DNA of 64,000 nt from assembly GCA_027627225.1 (NCBI GenBank), contig CM051033.1, positions 46,898,016 through 46,962,015 on the forward strand, given 5' to 3'. The position numbers and the translations under genes are program-made. This stretch comes from Congeria kusceri (lineage: Eukaryota > Mollusca > Bivalvia > Myida > Dreissenidae). Shown one piece after another: positions 1 through 13,545 of this stretch (its first letter is position 1; every line of letters begins with the position of its first letter). The notes below the pieces were generated by a model. It was not told where the DNA came from, did no database searches, and saw nothing but the letters and a program-made list of their open reading frames with translations.

Positions 1-479
1 TATACTACATGCTTTTGTTATGGTATGGTAATAAAGCCTAGTGGAAGCATACTGACATGTAACACCACAAGGCCATTATTATCCAGGTAAATGATAAGCC
101 TAGATGCTGTGAGGCAATACATGTCTGCATGATTTCCATATTACATTCTCTCAGCTTTATGAGTATCAAGTGATCAACAGAAAGCCCAAATTGTCTGGAA
201 TGCTGTGGGAAATAGTCACTTCCTACAATTTTAACTGTTTACACCTTTGTAGATGCATACAATGAAATTATCTGCTAAAGAAGCGTTAACACTCAAACCA
301 ATAACAAAACTCTTCTTTCAAAAAAATGAATTTTTCTAAGCTTTGGGAATGGGTCGATTATCAGATTGCGAATTTTCATGTCACAAAATCTTAATAATTG
401 GGGAAAATGATGACGGAAACTAGTGGCATTATTTGGTCTAAGTAAGTATTTAATGTCATGGTATTTTAATTCATGAACT

Positions 480-615
480 TATTCAGGCATAAAATCTTGA
501 AATATTCATGAATCAATCATGAACTAGTTCATGAAACATCAATTCTGATTATCATTATTTATTCAAGAACTAATTCATGAATTTATTCATGAATTTATTC
601 ATGAATTTATTCAAG
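480..615. repeat. Degenerate short tandem repeat (TTCATGAA words)
   Basis: The words ATTCATGAAT and TTCATGAATTTA recur many times, and near 568-612 they run in a regular 12-bp period. The unit is nearly palindromic. No gene is attached to it. Confidence 0.6.
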
Positions 616-2574
616 AAGTTCTCTTTTTTTCCGCAGCGGGCCCTTTTACGGACTCATGCAAAGATGGAAAACACAATCACTAAAAGCATTAATAAACAAT
701 TTTAAGGAAACATCTTTTTGAAAGTTTATACAGGGATTTTTATTATACAAAGAATATGCAATAAACCAACATAAGTGCTTAAAATCTTTAACTGAAATGT
801 CAGAGTTTTAAATTTCTACATGAATGTAGAAAAAAACCATGTAAAGTACTGGCGTGGTAATTCATTCTAACATGATTAGTGTTTTATCCAGGAACGCAGA
901 GCGGCATGGTGCAATATATTCAACAAGGGCATTTTAGCGCACTGTGTTCTTTGAAAAGGGCACATGTGTGTCAGTGTGTTGGCTATGGGTATCATATTTA
1001 TATACACAAATTTTAAATTAAAAAAACTACATATAAAGGCATGTTAGGACACTCTTGTACCAAATACAAGTTTTGGCACACGCAATATTCAATATTCACA
1101 CATATTAAACTAACGACAAAAAACATATTGTATGTTGTATATCTGACGAACGCGTTTATTTTATGTAATCTTCTGTATATATAGTAGTTTAAATATAAAC
1201 TTGATTGTGATTGTCCGTAACGTACGGAGACATTTGGGAAGCAAATTCTGTGGATCACATAATTATATTCTTAGTAATTATAGATCGATACTTTATAATT
1301 ACAAACCTAAAGATTCGTAGCAAATATATAATTCCCTTTCAGTTCCGTCTGTCCTCTTCTCAAATTTTAATAAACTAATGGTATTTTTTGCCACTTTTAT
1401 ACTCTCCTTTCGAATGTGTGCCAACGTCCGTTTGCACGACGGCATTTTCTGTCTTCACAAATATAAGCAACAAGTTAATCAAAAAAACTTTTTCACAAAT
1501 TAATGTCCGACGATTTAACACACAAGTACAAAAACAATATACAATAAGATAATTTACTGTATGTCCAATGCACTATTCAGAACTGCTCTACGTATGCAAG
1601 GTTTTAATTGGGAAAGTTTGAAAATAAAATAGAATCTGTAATGAAAACTTCTGTGTGAGGCCATCTTAAATTACACGCCAGGAATATTTTGTAGGGGCTA
1701 GTAATTTTTTTTGGACATTTGGGGCCCAAAAGGTGTTGACAGGTAAGTCATATTTGACACGCAAACCAATATAAAACTTGGTTCCCTTTCACATCTCAAG
1801 TCTCTAGACAGAGAAACCGACTACCCGTGACCGGTATTTGACCCGAAGTTAAGCTACTAATAGGTAATTATTTGTAATTTTACATTTTCGCAGTGCTAAA
1901 AGTATTTGTTAATTGAAATAATGAATCGTATTAATTCAAAAAATGAATCCGTAACGATGGGGATTTATCCAATCTACGAGTTTACGTTATGTATCATTAA
2001 GTTAATCGAATACGCATTATCAATTAGACCTTAATGTCGCCACTTTGGTCGGTTTAAGAATCAGGTTCAAGAATCAAGCTTACAATCATTAGTACAGTAA
2101 TCGCTTAAATCAAATCGCTTAGAAATGTGTGTCGGCAATTAATCGAGCACCTTAATCGATTTAATCACTGATCTATATTAATATAGATCAATGGATTCAA
2201 TCAAATCGATAAGAAATGCATATGTGCAATAAATCTAGCACAGTCAGAGCGATAATAACATAAAACAGTCGGTGCCCTTTTCGCAGACATAGGGCCGATA
2301 AAAGTGGTCAAGATGCAATTAAGATCATTACCGATTAGGGCGAGTGGCGGCTTTTGGCGTTGTAAAGGGCCAAGTGGCGCTTGAAAAAAGGGGCATGGCG
2401 CCGCGCCGCACAAAAAGGGCCTGGATAAAACACTACATGATACTTGCTAATTTTTCCATAAGAACAAAATTATCGTTGTTAAACTTCCCAATAAACAACG
2501 CAAAAAGTAGCCTGATTCTGAGCGGAGCATAGTAAAATGTTGTTCTCATTACAATTGCAATTTAAATATGAGTC

Positions 2575-2746
2575 AAATAATGTTAAATAGAGAATACTAG
2601 GTTAGTGTTGAATAAAGATGAGTTTATTTAGCGAGGCTTAGAAAACCTGAACCACGAGCCTTGGCAACTGGTTCCGTGTTTGTGCCGAGCAAATAAACTA
2701 ATCTTTATTCAACACTTACCTATTATTCTATTTATCCCATCATTTT
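2575..2746. repeat. Foldback inverted repeat, arms about 60 bp
   Basis: The left arm (about 2,575-2,637) and the right arm (about 2,684-2,746) are reverse complements with a few mismatches; both contain GTGTTGAATAAAGAT or its complement followed by a GTTTATTT block. The spacer is about 46 bp. This is what a foldback or MITE remnant looks like. No coding content. Confidence 0.7.
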
Positions 2747-4793
2747 GTGTCTTTATTTTGAAAATTAACGAAAAAAAACAGTGTAAATATTACAAAAACC
2801 CATCAAATGACGTCAAGAAAATCATAAAATGACATCATTTGACAGCGCATGACTGCTTTATCACCACAGAGTGGAAATAAAGCAAAGTTTATTCCAAAGG
2901 GTGTTATTTCCTCAATGCACGCCTGATGATGGGATAAAATTGAAATAATTTTCGCATTATCATTGTTCAGGCAATAAACAAATCTTTGTCGCTCTAATGC
3001 ATGGCTTTCAAATTCCTACCCATTTAATTCCTATGCATCAGAACCCCAAATCATTGTTTATTGGCCAACAAACAATGATAATTCTAACTTATTTCTGAAT
3101 TAAACCACAAAGTTTGGACAAACACGAACTTGTAACAAACGTAACTTTCCTGTTTCATTCTGCTCTTACTTAAAATACAATTTCGTAAAGTTTGCAAAAT
3201 TATTTAAATGAAATGCCTTAACATGGAATCTCACATAACCAAATCAGAGATTGTTAATCAAACAAGGTACAATTCTTTAGATAATTTTACAAATGTGGTA
3301 GTTTTAACACTTGAATGTGAAAAAGTCAATAAATTCAATGGACAGAATAGACATGACAAATGTTTGCTATAATGATACTGTAATTACATTGGAATGCCAT
3401 TGTCCGGCCCGCAAAATGAATATTAATAACCACAGCCGAACAGTAACAAATGCAAAATAATTATTGCTATTCTCTTCTTAATCAGTTATTAACATACAAA
3501 ATTGTCCATTTAAAGTTAAAGGCAAAAATCATTATTGGGATAGTCAAAATATATGAACACAAATGTACAAGCATTTGAGAATATAAAATAATTTGAATGC
3601 ACGAAACTTGCCTGAAACAGAAGTTTACAAAATGAAAATATACATGTAAAAATGTCTTCAACTTCCAAAATGAAAATGTGTTACATGTACATGTACATAT
3701 AAAGATGTACTGTCAAATGTTACAGTCTATGTTTACAGATTCCAACTTTTAAAATTTAAATAGAACTCACTTAAAAGACAGCGTAATTTACTGAGGGGCA
3801 AAGATATAGCCTGTTATAAACTGCTCCAAAATGACACAGAAATGTCAGTCGTGAAATAGAACAATTAAGTTGCAGCACATTTTAACATTTTCTTTTCACA
3901 TGAAATATGATGATAAATCACATATTACCAGAACCAATACAAATTTAAATATCAGTACATAATTGAAGAAAATTCTGTCATTAGATCTACACAGTAACAG
4001 TTTTCACGCTAACCACTAGCCCAACAGCCCAGGGTTAGTGATATGTAATTCAGGCTAGTAGAAATTGAGTAATGGATATAGACGGGCTAAAGTGGCTTAA
4101 AACAATTAATGTGAAGACTGCAGTAAAAAAAAAAATATATAATTTTTATCTAGAGCTAGAGTGCAGATGTATTTTTGGAAACAGACAAATAATGAACACA
4201 ATTATTGTTAATCTTGTGTGGTTAACAATGACAATATGTACACATTAGACAATAATTACAAGACAATAACTTTCAAATATGTTTGAAGAGTAAAATAATG
4301 TAAATAATTTTTAAAAGTATAATAATGTAAATACTTGAACATTTACAACAAATTGATTATTTACGTTTTTTATTGGAATTTCATTTATACAAGAAAATAA
4401 AATTATACTATAATTTTTACAATTCAGTCAAAATAATTTATGCTTTATTGGCATTTTATTTTTTCCTAATAAAAATGTACTGTAATTTAAAAAATTAGAA
4501 ATGAATTATACTAAATGAAACAGACTGACATTGTATAATCACGGAGATCTATTATTATATTTTTATTGATAGATCTTGGATCTTCATTACTGAATTGACT
4601 GTAACCATCACCATACGCGCATGAGCTGCTTCCCCAAACTCTAAACACCATTATTAACACAACCATTTGTTTTTAACTGACTTCAAAGGCTTGTGTTATT
4701 TTTATAAATGTTTACTGTCACTGTGTATAGATCTAGTTGTATTTCATCATAGCGATTTAATTTAACATTTAAAAAAAATAAAATGCCTTATAC

Positions 4794-5224
4794 CTCAGCT
4801 TTTCTTATGGCAGTGGTAGAATCTTCAGGGCCCATGCTAACAGATTTAAGCCGAAAACACGCGCCATCCGGCAACTCGTCCGGTTTAAATTCGCCATTGG
4901 ATTTTTTTTCTTCATTTTTACCGATTTTATCACGTTCTAAATGCTTTCTTTTCTTCTCTTCGAATTCTTTTTGATCACATTGATCGATCGTCTTCTTTGC
5001 ACGACCGAGGTACATTTTAGCTCCGTCTTCATAGTCTATTTATAAAATTGTTTTGTCTTTGTATCCATCCTTTAACCACCAGCATCCCATTCTTTTGTTT
5101 TCAATGACGTAAAGCCAGATTAGGTTACACACCACTAATAACGTCCGTTATTCTCGACACTATCTTGGAGAGTGATATCGTCTAGAGATCTTTTGTTACC
5201 TCTCAAATAATGTTCGATAGACAT
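4794..5224 (-). CDS. Possible first two coding exons of an unrecognised gene (partial)
   Basis: Two minus-strand exons can be joined in phase. Exon A (5,200-5,224) starts at an ATG and reads MSIEHYLR before a GT donor (GTAACA), ending one base into a codon. Exon B (4,794-5,035) follows an AG acceptor (AAATAG), completes an Asp codon and reads on for 80 residues to a GTATAA donor in phase 0. The product is hydrophilic, with a Lys/Glu-rich stretch (EFEEKKRKHLERDK) typical of a charged helix and then a segment with PDELPDGACFRLKSV. I do not recognise the family. The charged linker followed by a beta-like segment faintly resembles the region between the RRMs of La-type proteins, but that is a guess. 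Downstream exons were not found. It could be a chance frame, although the higher GC and phase agreement argue against that. Confidence 0.4.
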
Positions 5225-5557
5225 ATTGAACACTTGTTTAACAAATAAAACAACTGTTGAAGTGGTATTGATGACGATTGAAAGCGTTACAACGACCAGT
5301 TTATATAACAGCCTGTTAAATTTTAGAGTAGATGAAAATAGTTGAATGAGTTTTTTTGTCACATAAACATTGATTTTATCAACATTAAATTAAATTTGCT
5401 TATGACCTTTTAAGTTCTTGGCAACCAAAGGGAAAGGGAATGGTTAAAGAACAATAGCTCCTCTGGGATTATGAACTTAAAAAGTGGGCAACTAGCTAAC
5501 GCAAATGCAATAAAACTACACAATGTGTTTAATATATTAAACGACTATATTGTTTTT

Positions 5558-6096
5558 AGCTCACCTGAGCACAACGTGCTCGGTGAGCTATTGGTACAGG
5601 GGGTCTGTCCTTCGTCGTCCGTCGTCCGTATTGCGTCAACAATTGGGTCCATAGCGCGATACAGACTTCACTTTTCATTCAATCTTTACCAAACGTGCAC
5701 AGTTTGTGTATGAATATAAAATCTCGGATAGGTTCCCGATCGGACCAGGAACACTAGAGTTAATTCCCCTTTTTCATGAGAAAATATGCAAAATGGACTT
5801 TGTGCAACATACAGGCATCATGTTTTCATTTGAGCCTTAACCAAACTCACACAGCGCGTTTATGACCTGATGATTTCAAAGTAATCCAAAATGGCATAGA
5901 TTGGGGTACAAACACCAGAGTAAGTTCCCCTTGTTTGTGAGAAAAAAAAGGACAATGTGGAGTATAGAGACTTCATTTATTGCCAAATCTAGCACTGTTT
6001 GTGTTTGACCATAAGGTTTCAGTCAATGTCCAATATGGGCCAGATCAGACCAGGAAGACATGAGTTATGGCCCCTTGTTTGTGGACAAAATCCATA

Positions 6097-6127
<31 letters not shown>

Positions 6128-6450
6128 GGTTTGAGTCCACAGAATAAACTTTTAATTCCTTGTTGACTAGCACAGTTTGTGTATGAGGATAGAACCAGTT
6201 CTAAACACTGGAGTTATTTCAACTTTTTATGAGGAAATTTGCAAACAAATTGACTTTGCAACACGTGTAACATAGAAAATTCATTTTTCATCTAATCTTG
6301 GTCAATCTTGAACAGTTTGTGCATGGCCATAAGATCCCATAAAAAATCGATAAATAGCTCTGATTGGGCTATAAAGAATGGAGTTATTGGCCCCGGTTTG
6401 TGAAACAAAAGCAAAAAAAGGACTACGTTCAGGATAGAGACATCATTTTT
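5558..6450. repeat. Dispersed element with terminal hairpin and degenerate internal units
   Basis: It begins with a hairpin at 5,558-5,589, whose arms are AGCTCACC and GGTGAGCT with inner GAGCAC/GTGCTC. Then come about five diverged units of 130-170 bp sharing the words ACAGTTTGTG, GACCAGGAA and GAGTTA with a following CCCCTTTTT-like block. The same hairpin type ends the element at 31,857-33,568 in the opposite orientation, so both belong to one repeat class. No open frame of meaning was seen. Confidence 0.6.
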
Positions 6451-7624
6451 CACTAGTACATTATTTCTATAATAATAAATAGTATGTCAATAACCGGTTA
6501 ATTGGTTTGGTATTTGAGCTGCTTACCGGTAAGCTTAATATCATGAATAAATCCTAAACAATTAAAAGGCAAATGGTCTGCTTGATTGACGAGTCCTAAT
6601 CGATGGTGAACGTAACACAGGTGTATTTATTATTGCTGTCACTTGCGACTGTTTTAATTATTGTTCTGTAAAAATAAGGAACCAAAACACCGTATATGGA
6701 AATCAGCTGAATGTTTGAACCTCATGAGACTGTAGAAATTGGATGAACCTCTGTGTAACGTAAGTGTGATTAAGCATGGTAAACATAAGCTATTGCTTGA
6801 GCATTGTTCCCTAGTTTCGACTGTGAATGCATCTGAATCGCCTTTATGAATTGCCAGGTGAAATTGGCAAGGCAGGCATCTGTATAAGCGCCTGTCGATT
6901 GCCAGGTTAACTACAGAATAAAGGCAGGACAAGCATTAGTATTGCACCTGTCGATTGGCAAGTTAAGAACCGTAAGATTTCTGTTTTATTCAGGTGTCAG
7001 AGCTATTCTCTTTCATTGGCAGTACTCAGTTGAGCGCTTTGAGCAAGCATGGCCCTCTTGTCATACTGTTATGTGCTTTGGTCTGTAAACTTGATAGCAA
7101 ATGTATTCATATTTATTTAACAGTGTATCATTCAATATATGATAGCACACAATTTGTATGTTGATATTACAATGTGTATGTTCTTTTAAGCGTACATGTA
7201 CTTATAGTTGAATGTTTTATCACATGCAGCAGAAATTCAAAGTGTACAGCTCAGTGCCTAGCTGGAAAAGTCACATGTGTAAACCTATTTTGTGTCCACT
7301 CATCCAACCTAATTTGATTTTCAAATATCCCGAAATACATGTTACGAATTTTGCTTTTTGCTTAAAATGTCGACTAAATGTATTTCCACCAAGTCATTGG
7401 TCATGAAAGCTATTGAATTTAAATGTGGTCATGAGTTGCGTGGAAACAGACCGCCCGGAGGAAAACCGTTTGTCCGGTATGGTGACCATGTTGTTGTAAA
7501 CCATCTCATGAACCAAGACTGCCCCTGTTAATTTTATACATTGTACTTAAATATAAATATTGAGGTACCCACTAACATTTGTAGCCACAATCTTCTAGAA
7601 GCATTTTGTATTGTTACAAGCCTA

Positions 7625-7893
7625 TTAAAGGCCTAGTTTAATAATTCTTTATTTGACCCCCCCCCCCCCAAAAAAAAAAAAAAATCAGGGGTTTTGTACC
7701 CCTGTGTATTGGCACCCTGCTGTGGTCACAGTGTGGCGACACTCTGGCGACTCTTATCAGCTGAGATCAATACACTGCTGCAGAGGAAGCCATTGCTCAG
7801 ACAGCTGAGAGAAAAGAATGCAGATAATGATAAGAGAGTTTATAGTGCAATACCTCACAGATACGCCAGACATTCCTTAAACTAGGCCTTTAA
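7625..7893. mobile_element. MITE with perfect 17-bp inverted ends in TTAA context
   Basis: The left end TTAAAGGCCTAGTTTAA (7,625-7,641) is the exact reverse complement of the right end at 7,877-7,893. Both ends finish in TTAA, which fits a piggyBac-type TTAA target duplication, though TTAA may instead be part of the inverted repeat. The body has no coding frame. A diverged relative lies at 26,402-26,657 and shares the segment with TGTACCCCTGTGTATTGGCA. The right end has been caught up in the 66-bp tandem array that follows. Confidence 0.7.
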
Positions 7894-8107
7894 GTAGACC
7901 CATATAGACTTATCATACACTCACAGATACGCCAGACATTCCTTAAACTAGGCCTTTAAGTAGACCCATATAGACTTATCATACACTCACAGATACGCCA
8001 GACATTCCTTAAACTAGGCCTTTAAGTAGACCCATATAGACTTATCATACACTCACAGATACGCCAGACATTCCTTAAACTAGGCCTTTAAGTAGACCCA
8101 TATAGGT
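7853..8107. repeat. 66-bp tandem repeat, about four copies
   Basis: The word ATACGCCAGACATTCCTTAA occurs at about 7,861, 7,927, 7,993 and 8,059, a constant 66-bp step with almost no divergence. Each unit contains the right inverted end of the neighbouring MITE (ACTAGGCCTTTAAG), so the array arose by duplication across the transposon boundary. The near-identity implies a recent expansion. Confidence 0.85.
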
Positions 8108-8704
8108 CTAATTACCCCAAAACGGAAGTCACATCCTCAGGGTTACATGTCAGTTAGATAATAAGCACATACGGTTGAGTGCAGTAAAATACAGTTTCAA
8201 TGATATGCTTTGGTATCATTTTAAAGGTATATATGTAAGCAATAAGAAAAAAGACTGTTTTTGTGCACTACTTTTTGTCTAGTGGTTCCCAGCTTCATAA
8301 CTTTTGGCCCATGTATTCATGCGCAAAATGGCAGCCTCCATGCCCGTCAAAACCGGTGTGTTTTTTCTAAGATAAATATTTTGAGTTACAACACATAGAA
8401 TTTTTTGACATGCTGTTTTTTCAAAAGGTTATGTCCTCATCTTTCCAACAATGTATGATGATATATTGGAAAGTAGCTTGGTCATGGTAAAAAGTGAGAT
8501 CAAATTTTGAATATTTTATATGTAACAAAGTAGGAATTTATTTGAGCATGCGTAACCTATAGACTTATCATACAGAGAGCACTGCTGTGTTGCCTTAGGC
8601 GGTGGTCTTTGCGATTGAGGTCAATAAATAATGGCTACCAGATGTGGACTAAGTTTACCCTGTGAATATTTTTATCTGTAATTATAATTCTATCCTCGGT
8701 AACC

Positions 8705-8942
8705 CACAGCTGTTCCGAATGATTCCGGGTCCCGGGTTACTAGACTTTGGTCGGATTTTAGATCCTGGTAATACAGGCCCCCGGGCCATTTGCTAGACAT
8801 ATAGCATCTCCCACTGAGGGGATTTAGACAAATATGCTTCACCTTAGGGTTGGGAATTAGTCCCCAAAAAGTAACATTTGTCTAATTCCCCTGGGTCAGT
8901 CCGCCCCCCCCCCCCCCCCGGGAGAAAATATGGATAGGTGCA
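8705..8942. mobile_element. C-tract MITE, truncated copy
   Basis: This is a diverged, 5'-truncated member of the family fully preserved at 14,545-14,887. It keeps the GATTCCGGGTCCCGGG block, the CATCTCCCACTGAGGGGATT block, a long C run and the terminal GATAGGTGCA followed by TTA. No left inverted repeat was seen. Confidence 0.65.
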
Positions 8943-10239
8943 TTACACTACATTAAATTTATCGTTCTAATTATAGTGTAACAGCATTTCACATGTGGGT
9001 ATTCGACGATGATATAATTCAAGACAAGGAAACAGTTAATCTGTTTGGAGTAAGTAAAGTACTGTAACTGACATTTTACAAATTTTACAGAAGAAGCAAC
9101 TAACTGATTGTCTAATATTCAATGTAAAATTTAGTTTTTATTTTATATATTCTTAATACATTAAAATATGCCTGTTAAGGAGTTCTACAGATTAGTTTGA
9201 GTAAAAATGTATACAATTGTTCAGTTACATGACTTTGTGCACATATTTTTTTTGAGCGCAAAAAGTCTTGTAAGTGCACAAACCAGAGATTTTTCGTTGA
9301 CATTTACAATATTTACACCTTTTGACAGTTTTTTTTATTATTCATCCATATTATTTTAGTTACCTAATTTCATCAATTTTATTTACTTCATTTGTGAGTT
9401 CTTCTAGAACATAATTCTTTGTGCACAACTCTGGTTACTACATGTACGTGAACTTCCCATACTTTTTGCGCCAACATTTTTGGAAAAATGTAATTCTTTG
9501 CAAAAGTTAGGGTAACCATGCAGGTGAAATACAATCCTAACATTCAAATATGTTGTGAGATTTGGTATACAGGATCCGAATTTGCCAAAAAATAATATTT
9601 CATAAAAAAATGAGTGTTACATGACATTTTGCGCCAGCACGTGTCTTCCCAGTGCGTTGATTTCTGCTAAGCAACTAAATAATAATAAATGAGAATTATT
9701 AGCAAGCTACATGTAGTTTATTATATTTGTTATAATTTATTATCATGGATCTATTTTATCAGATTTATTCTTATTTACATCAAATACATTTGAATCTGAA
9801 ACTAATTTTAATAATTGATTTTATGAACTGTATTCGGATGTGTCCTGGTGCCAGTTTAAACATTTGAATTATCTTTACATTACTACATATAATTACTTAT
9901 TATTTACTTACGACTAAAATGTCTCGTACTTACGACTTAGTTACTCGTTATTAAGAACACAAAATTACGAGTGCCACAAGAACGCTTGAATTTGTATCTA
10001 GACTACGTTTATATTACATACATTAGTGTTTTAGTTTTAGACTGTGTGTTTTCCAAAATCGTGCTGCATATAGCATTCAAATTAAAACAGAGATCTGTTA
10101 ACAAACATTGTTTACTGATATATCTTTGAATTAAAAGAATAACTGAATTTGTAATGAGCCAACCGTCTTCATTTTGTTAATTGACCAGTACATTTTATCA
10201 TATTTTTAATTACTATAATTAAAATTATTATAAAATTAT

Positions 10240-10420
10240 ATGTGACGTCCGCACACGCTAATCCGGGACGATACTGTCCGCCTACAGCGGATTTATGTTT
10301 AGAATGAAAAACTTTCTTAATTGAAACAGAAAATACCATAAAAGCGGACTGCACAGTCTGATCCGGGACGAGACTTAACCTACGTGCATTAAGCCCGGGT
10401 TTCCCACGACACGCCTCATA
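10240..10420. repeat. Short dispersed repeat with inner inverted symmetry
   Basis: Contains TCCGCACACGCTAATCCGGGACGA and its near-inverted partner, ending in TGCATTAAGCCCGGGTTTCC. The latter phrase recurs at 41,990-42,020. This looks like a MITE fragment of a type common in bivalves. No coding frame. Confidence 0.5.
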
Positions 10421-12117
10421 TATAACATATACTAGTAATTTAGGACAGGACGGGTAATAAATGTCGGACCTGGTACCCAAACACCAATTTCCCGTGGGTA
10501 CTCGGTCATAAATATTTCCATGCGAATAAATATCATTAAATTAAATGTTATTGGTGAAGCTGGGGGTTACGCATGTTTACTTCCACAAATGTACTGACGT
10601 TCACTGATTTTGATATTGACATGCCATAGTTGGTTTAGTAATAAATATCGAATGTGTTTATTTTGTGTATAAATAATGCATAAGGACTGCCGAGAATTGC
10701 AAAACGAGTGCCAGGTATTGTGTCTCTATATGCAAAGGTGAAGCGTTCAGAGTGTGCGTTTACATAGATCGATTGTCACCACTGTACAGAACATTATTAA
10801 ACAAATAGCAAACCTTGGCCCTCGCACATTTGAAGCCATTATCTTTTTAAACTGTTTTTGCAAAGACACACAAACTTGTTGTTTCTGCATTTGCAAGGAT
10901 TGTCATTAATTATGAGGAGAATGTGTCAGAACAGGCATCCGAGAGATATCATCTGATCGACAAGACCCTGAAACCAATGTCTAGTCGTGGTATTTGACCT
11001 TACTACTGGATTTATAATTGCAAGTTTTGTTTTAAGAGTGTTGATTTTTATATATTTCTTTCTTGTACACGGCTAGCAATGCAATTCCATAACGACAAAA
11101 TACCTTGGTAGAGAAAATGTACCCATGCAGCTACCAGCCAAAGCTTGCCCTATACTAGTAGCACACACCCCATAAAAATATAATTATTTGTCTGGACAAT
11201 TTTATTTGTAGTTTTTGGTACATTGTGTCGCCAACACGCGACAATAAGAATCCGGTGCAGTTAATGTAACACATCACAGGCTCTTTTCAAGAAGGATTAG
11301 TAATTCGGAAGTTATAGGACAGCACGAGATCTGTGGGTCAGCAAGGAGCAGCCAAGATACCCTTCAACTCCTGTCACAACACAGTTCGATCGAGGTAGTT
11401 AATTATTGGTCAATGCATGACTTGGGTGGGACCACAGGGAAACCTTATAATTTACCCGTTCTTTAATGCCGCTGATACAATATCCGTTTAGCTATAGGGT
11501 CCAATGATCTCTTGCGATTGAAAGTGTGATTGCAAACACCATCAATGGCGTATACATACCTTGATTCTTAGACTTGTACAACCACGTTTTCGAATGGTTT
11601 CGACATTTACAGAAACCCAAAGTTCGTGCTGTTATCGTCCTTTTGAGAGTTTGTGCGAAAAGGCGTGCATGAAATTAGCCAGACACGTAGCAAGTTAAAG
11701 CATTGACCACATCTTACAATATATATGGAGTTACTAAGGACCTAATATCATCATAGGGTTAAGACATGCAATTTTGAAGATTGTACGTGCATGTGGCACA
11801 TAGGGTTAAGACAACGTGTAATATCAGTGCGCCGATGTGTCTTTCCAACAAATGGCGAAGATTTCTTAGGAGTCGCACGGTTGACATTTTGCACGTTCTT
11901 CGATTACTTTAATTAATGTGTTCTTTCCAACATATTGCCAAGCAGAAGTCTGACCTTGTAAAATGGCAAAATCAAAGACCACATTGAATTTTTACGTTCC
12001 CATTTTCGTAGACGAAACAAGAAATGTCTTTAAAGTAGATAATCGGCGTAGAAATTAATATTGAGATGTCATTTTTTTTGCCCTAAATATAATACAAGAG
12101 GACCAAGCTGTGACTTC

Positions 12118-12232
12118 ACGGACCCCATATTTTTCGTTCCCTACTAAGGAGACTGCTCGGACCCCAGATTTTTCGGTCCCGACGAAGGAGACTTCTCGGA
12201 CACTAGATTTTTCGGACACCATAAGAAAACGT
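12118..12232. repeat. Three-copy tandem repeat of about 38 bp
   Basis: Three successive units each carry GGAC-CC, an ATTTTTCG core and an AAGGAGACT-type tail. They are somewhat diverged. No gene or regulatory role is visible. Confidence 0.55.
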
Positions 12233-13495
12233 ATCGGCCCCCAAAATTAATTTGAGATCAACTCAATAATTATGAATATCTGTACCGTGAATAGACCGAT
12301 CATATACAGACCCATGATTTAACCAGTGATACATGAATAAGCTAAATACTAGTAATTTACTTAAACATAATTGACACATGAATTTTCAGACAAATTTAAC
12401 AAATTAACATTGTCAGAAAATAATAGCGTTAATGAATGAGCAGTAAGTTTATGAATTCCCCATTTATTGCAATTCGTGTGTTTCGGATTCTCCAGACGCT
12501 AACTAATGCGTGTGTATTAACACAGCTTTACCGCGCGCACTTTGACTCTCATGCTGGAGTTGTAATCGCAAGAATTAATTCACGGGGACGACAGTCGGTT
12601 ACAGCGTACCATAATATATTAACACAATGATAAAATAATAGGAAATATAAGCTCAATCAAATTTGCTAATATTTGTGTTGCTTATTTATCAGAAAAAATA
12701 CCAAAAATTTACAACTTTATATTTTGTGCTTGCGAGCTCAACAGGCAACTGTGTACGTTGTGACCAACTGTGGTCCCCGTAAATTGTAGCATTGCAATTG
12801 CTATTTATAGAGCGCGCCGATTAAGTAGGCTAAACAATATAGTTACTTCATTATGTGAATGAATATAACATTCTGATCATGACATACAATGAGTATTTTT
12901 TTTCATAATTATGTTCGTTTCTAGAGTGAATGTCGAAGATATTTATAACTTTAATTTAACCGCTTATGTAAACTATTATGTAAATTTTTAATCCCCAAAA
13001 GTATGCAACAGTTATTGTATACGTTATACCATTATTTGAAGTTTGCATTCCCTGAAATAAGAAAATTTGCCCAATTCTATTGACATTCAATTTTCTCGTT
13101 GCATAATTATCGCAAGAAAACTAGGTCAAAAGTGATCTTAGACAGCTACGCCGAAAAATACAATATAGTTAATATAAGGCCATAACTTAACGGCATTTGT
13201 CTACATAGTTTAGTCGCATGTAACCGGAATACAGTTCCAACTTTTACGACAATTGATAATTTTAATTGTACAATTTCCGTACATTACGGAAATATTCTAC
13301 AATTTTGATTGGTCAGTTAGTAAGTCGGTCATTTACGGATCAGTTGGTTTCCCAGGATTTTGTTTACGAAGAACGTTCTTGAATTTACAGAAACTTAAAG
13401 TAAAGCGAATTTACATACTTGTTGACAATTGTAACTTCAGATTTTGCTCGGAATTGGCTCAGTTTTACGTTGTTAACTCATAACGAAAGTTGCCA

Positions 13496-13545
13496 ATGGC
13501 TGGAAGATCGATGTTTAGGCAATTTGACGACGACCCATTTTTTGC
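13496..13545 (+). CDS. MLF: MLF coding exon 1
   Basis: Starts at the ATG and reads MAGRSMFRQFDDDPFF, then GC of an Ala codon, and ends at a GTAAGC donor. The exon is too short for ordinary ORF detection. It is recognised because FDDDPFF is the conserved MLF N-terminal motif and its phase matches exon 2. Confidence 0.85.

Larger units (their letters stand above)
1..4793. other. AT-rich intergenic DNA, no gene recognised
   Basis: No open frame here has a recognisable domain or good splice context on either strand. The stretch holds a short TTCATGAA-type tandem repeat near 480-615 and a foldback repeat at 2,575-2,746. At 2,430-2,545 there is an inverted copy of a dispersed repeat that recurs near 28,480-28,700 and 42,310-42,710. 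The small open frames in this stretch look like chance. Further exons of the minus-strand gene at 4,794-5,224 would be expected here but I could not find them. Confidence 0.5.
5225..13495. other. Intergenic, repeat-populated, no gene recognised
   Basis: Between the minus-strand exon pair and the MLF start codon there are only repeats that I can identify: a hairpin-headed element at 5,558-6,450, a MITE at 7,625-7,893, a 66-bp tandem array to about 8,107, a C-tract MITE to 8,942, and short repeats near 10,240 and 12,118. A poly-A run lies at about 6,101-6,127 and adjacent C and A runs at about 7,659-7,684. The rest is AT-rich with no coding signature. An inverted CCAAT box (GATTGGTCAG, about 13,307) lies 180 bp upstream of the MLF ATG and could be part of its promoter. 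Confidence 0.5.

Noticed and set aside
10169..10480. Minus-strand open frame of 103 codons
   Set aside because: Covers a MITE-like dispersed repeat; no domain and no splice support.
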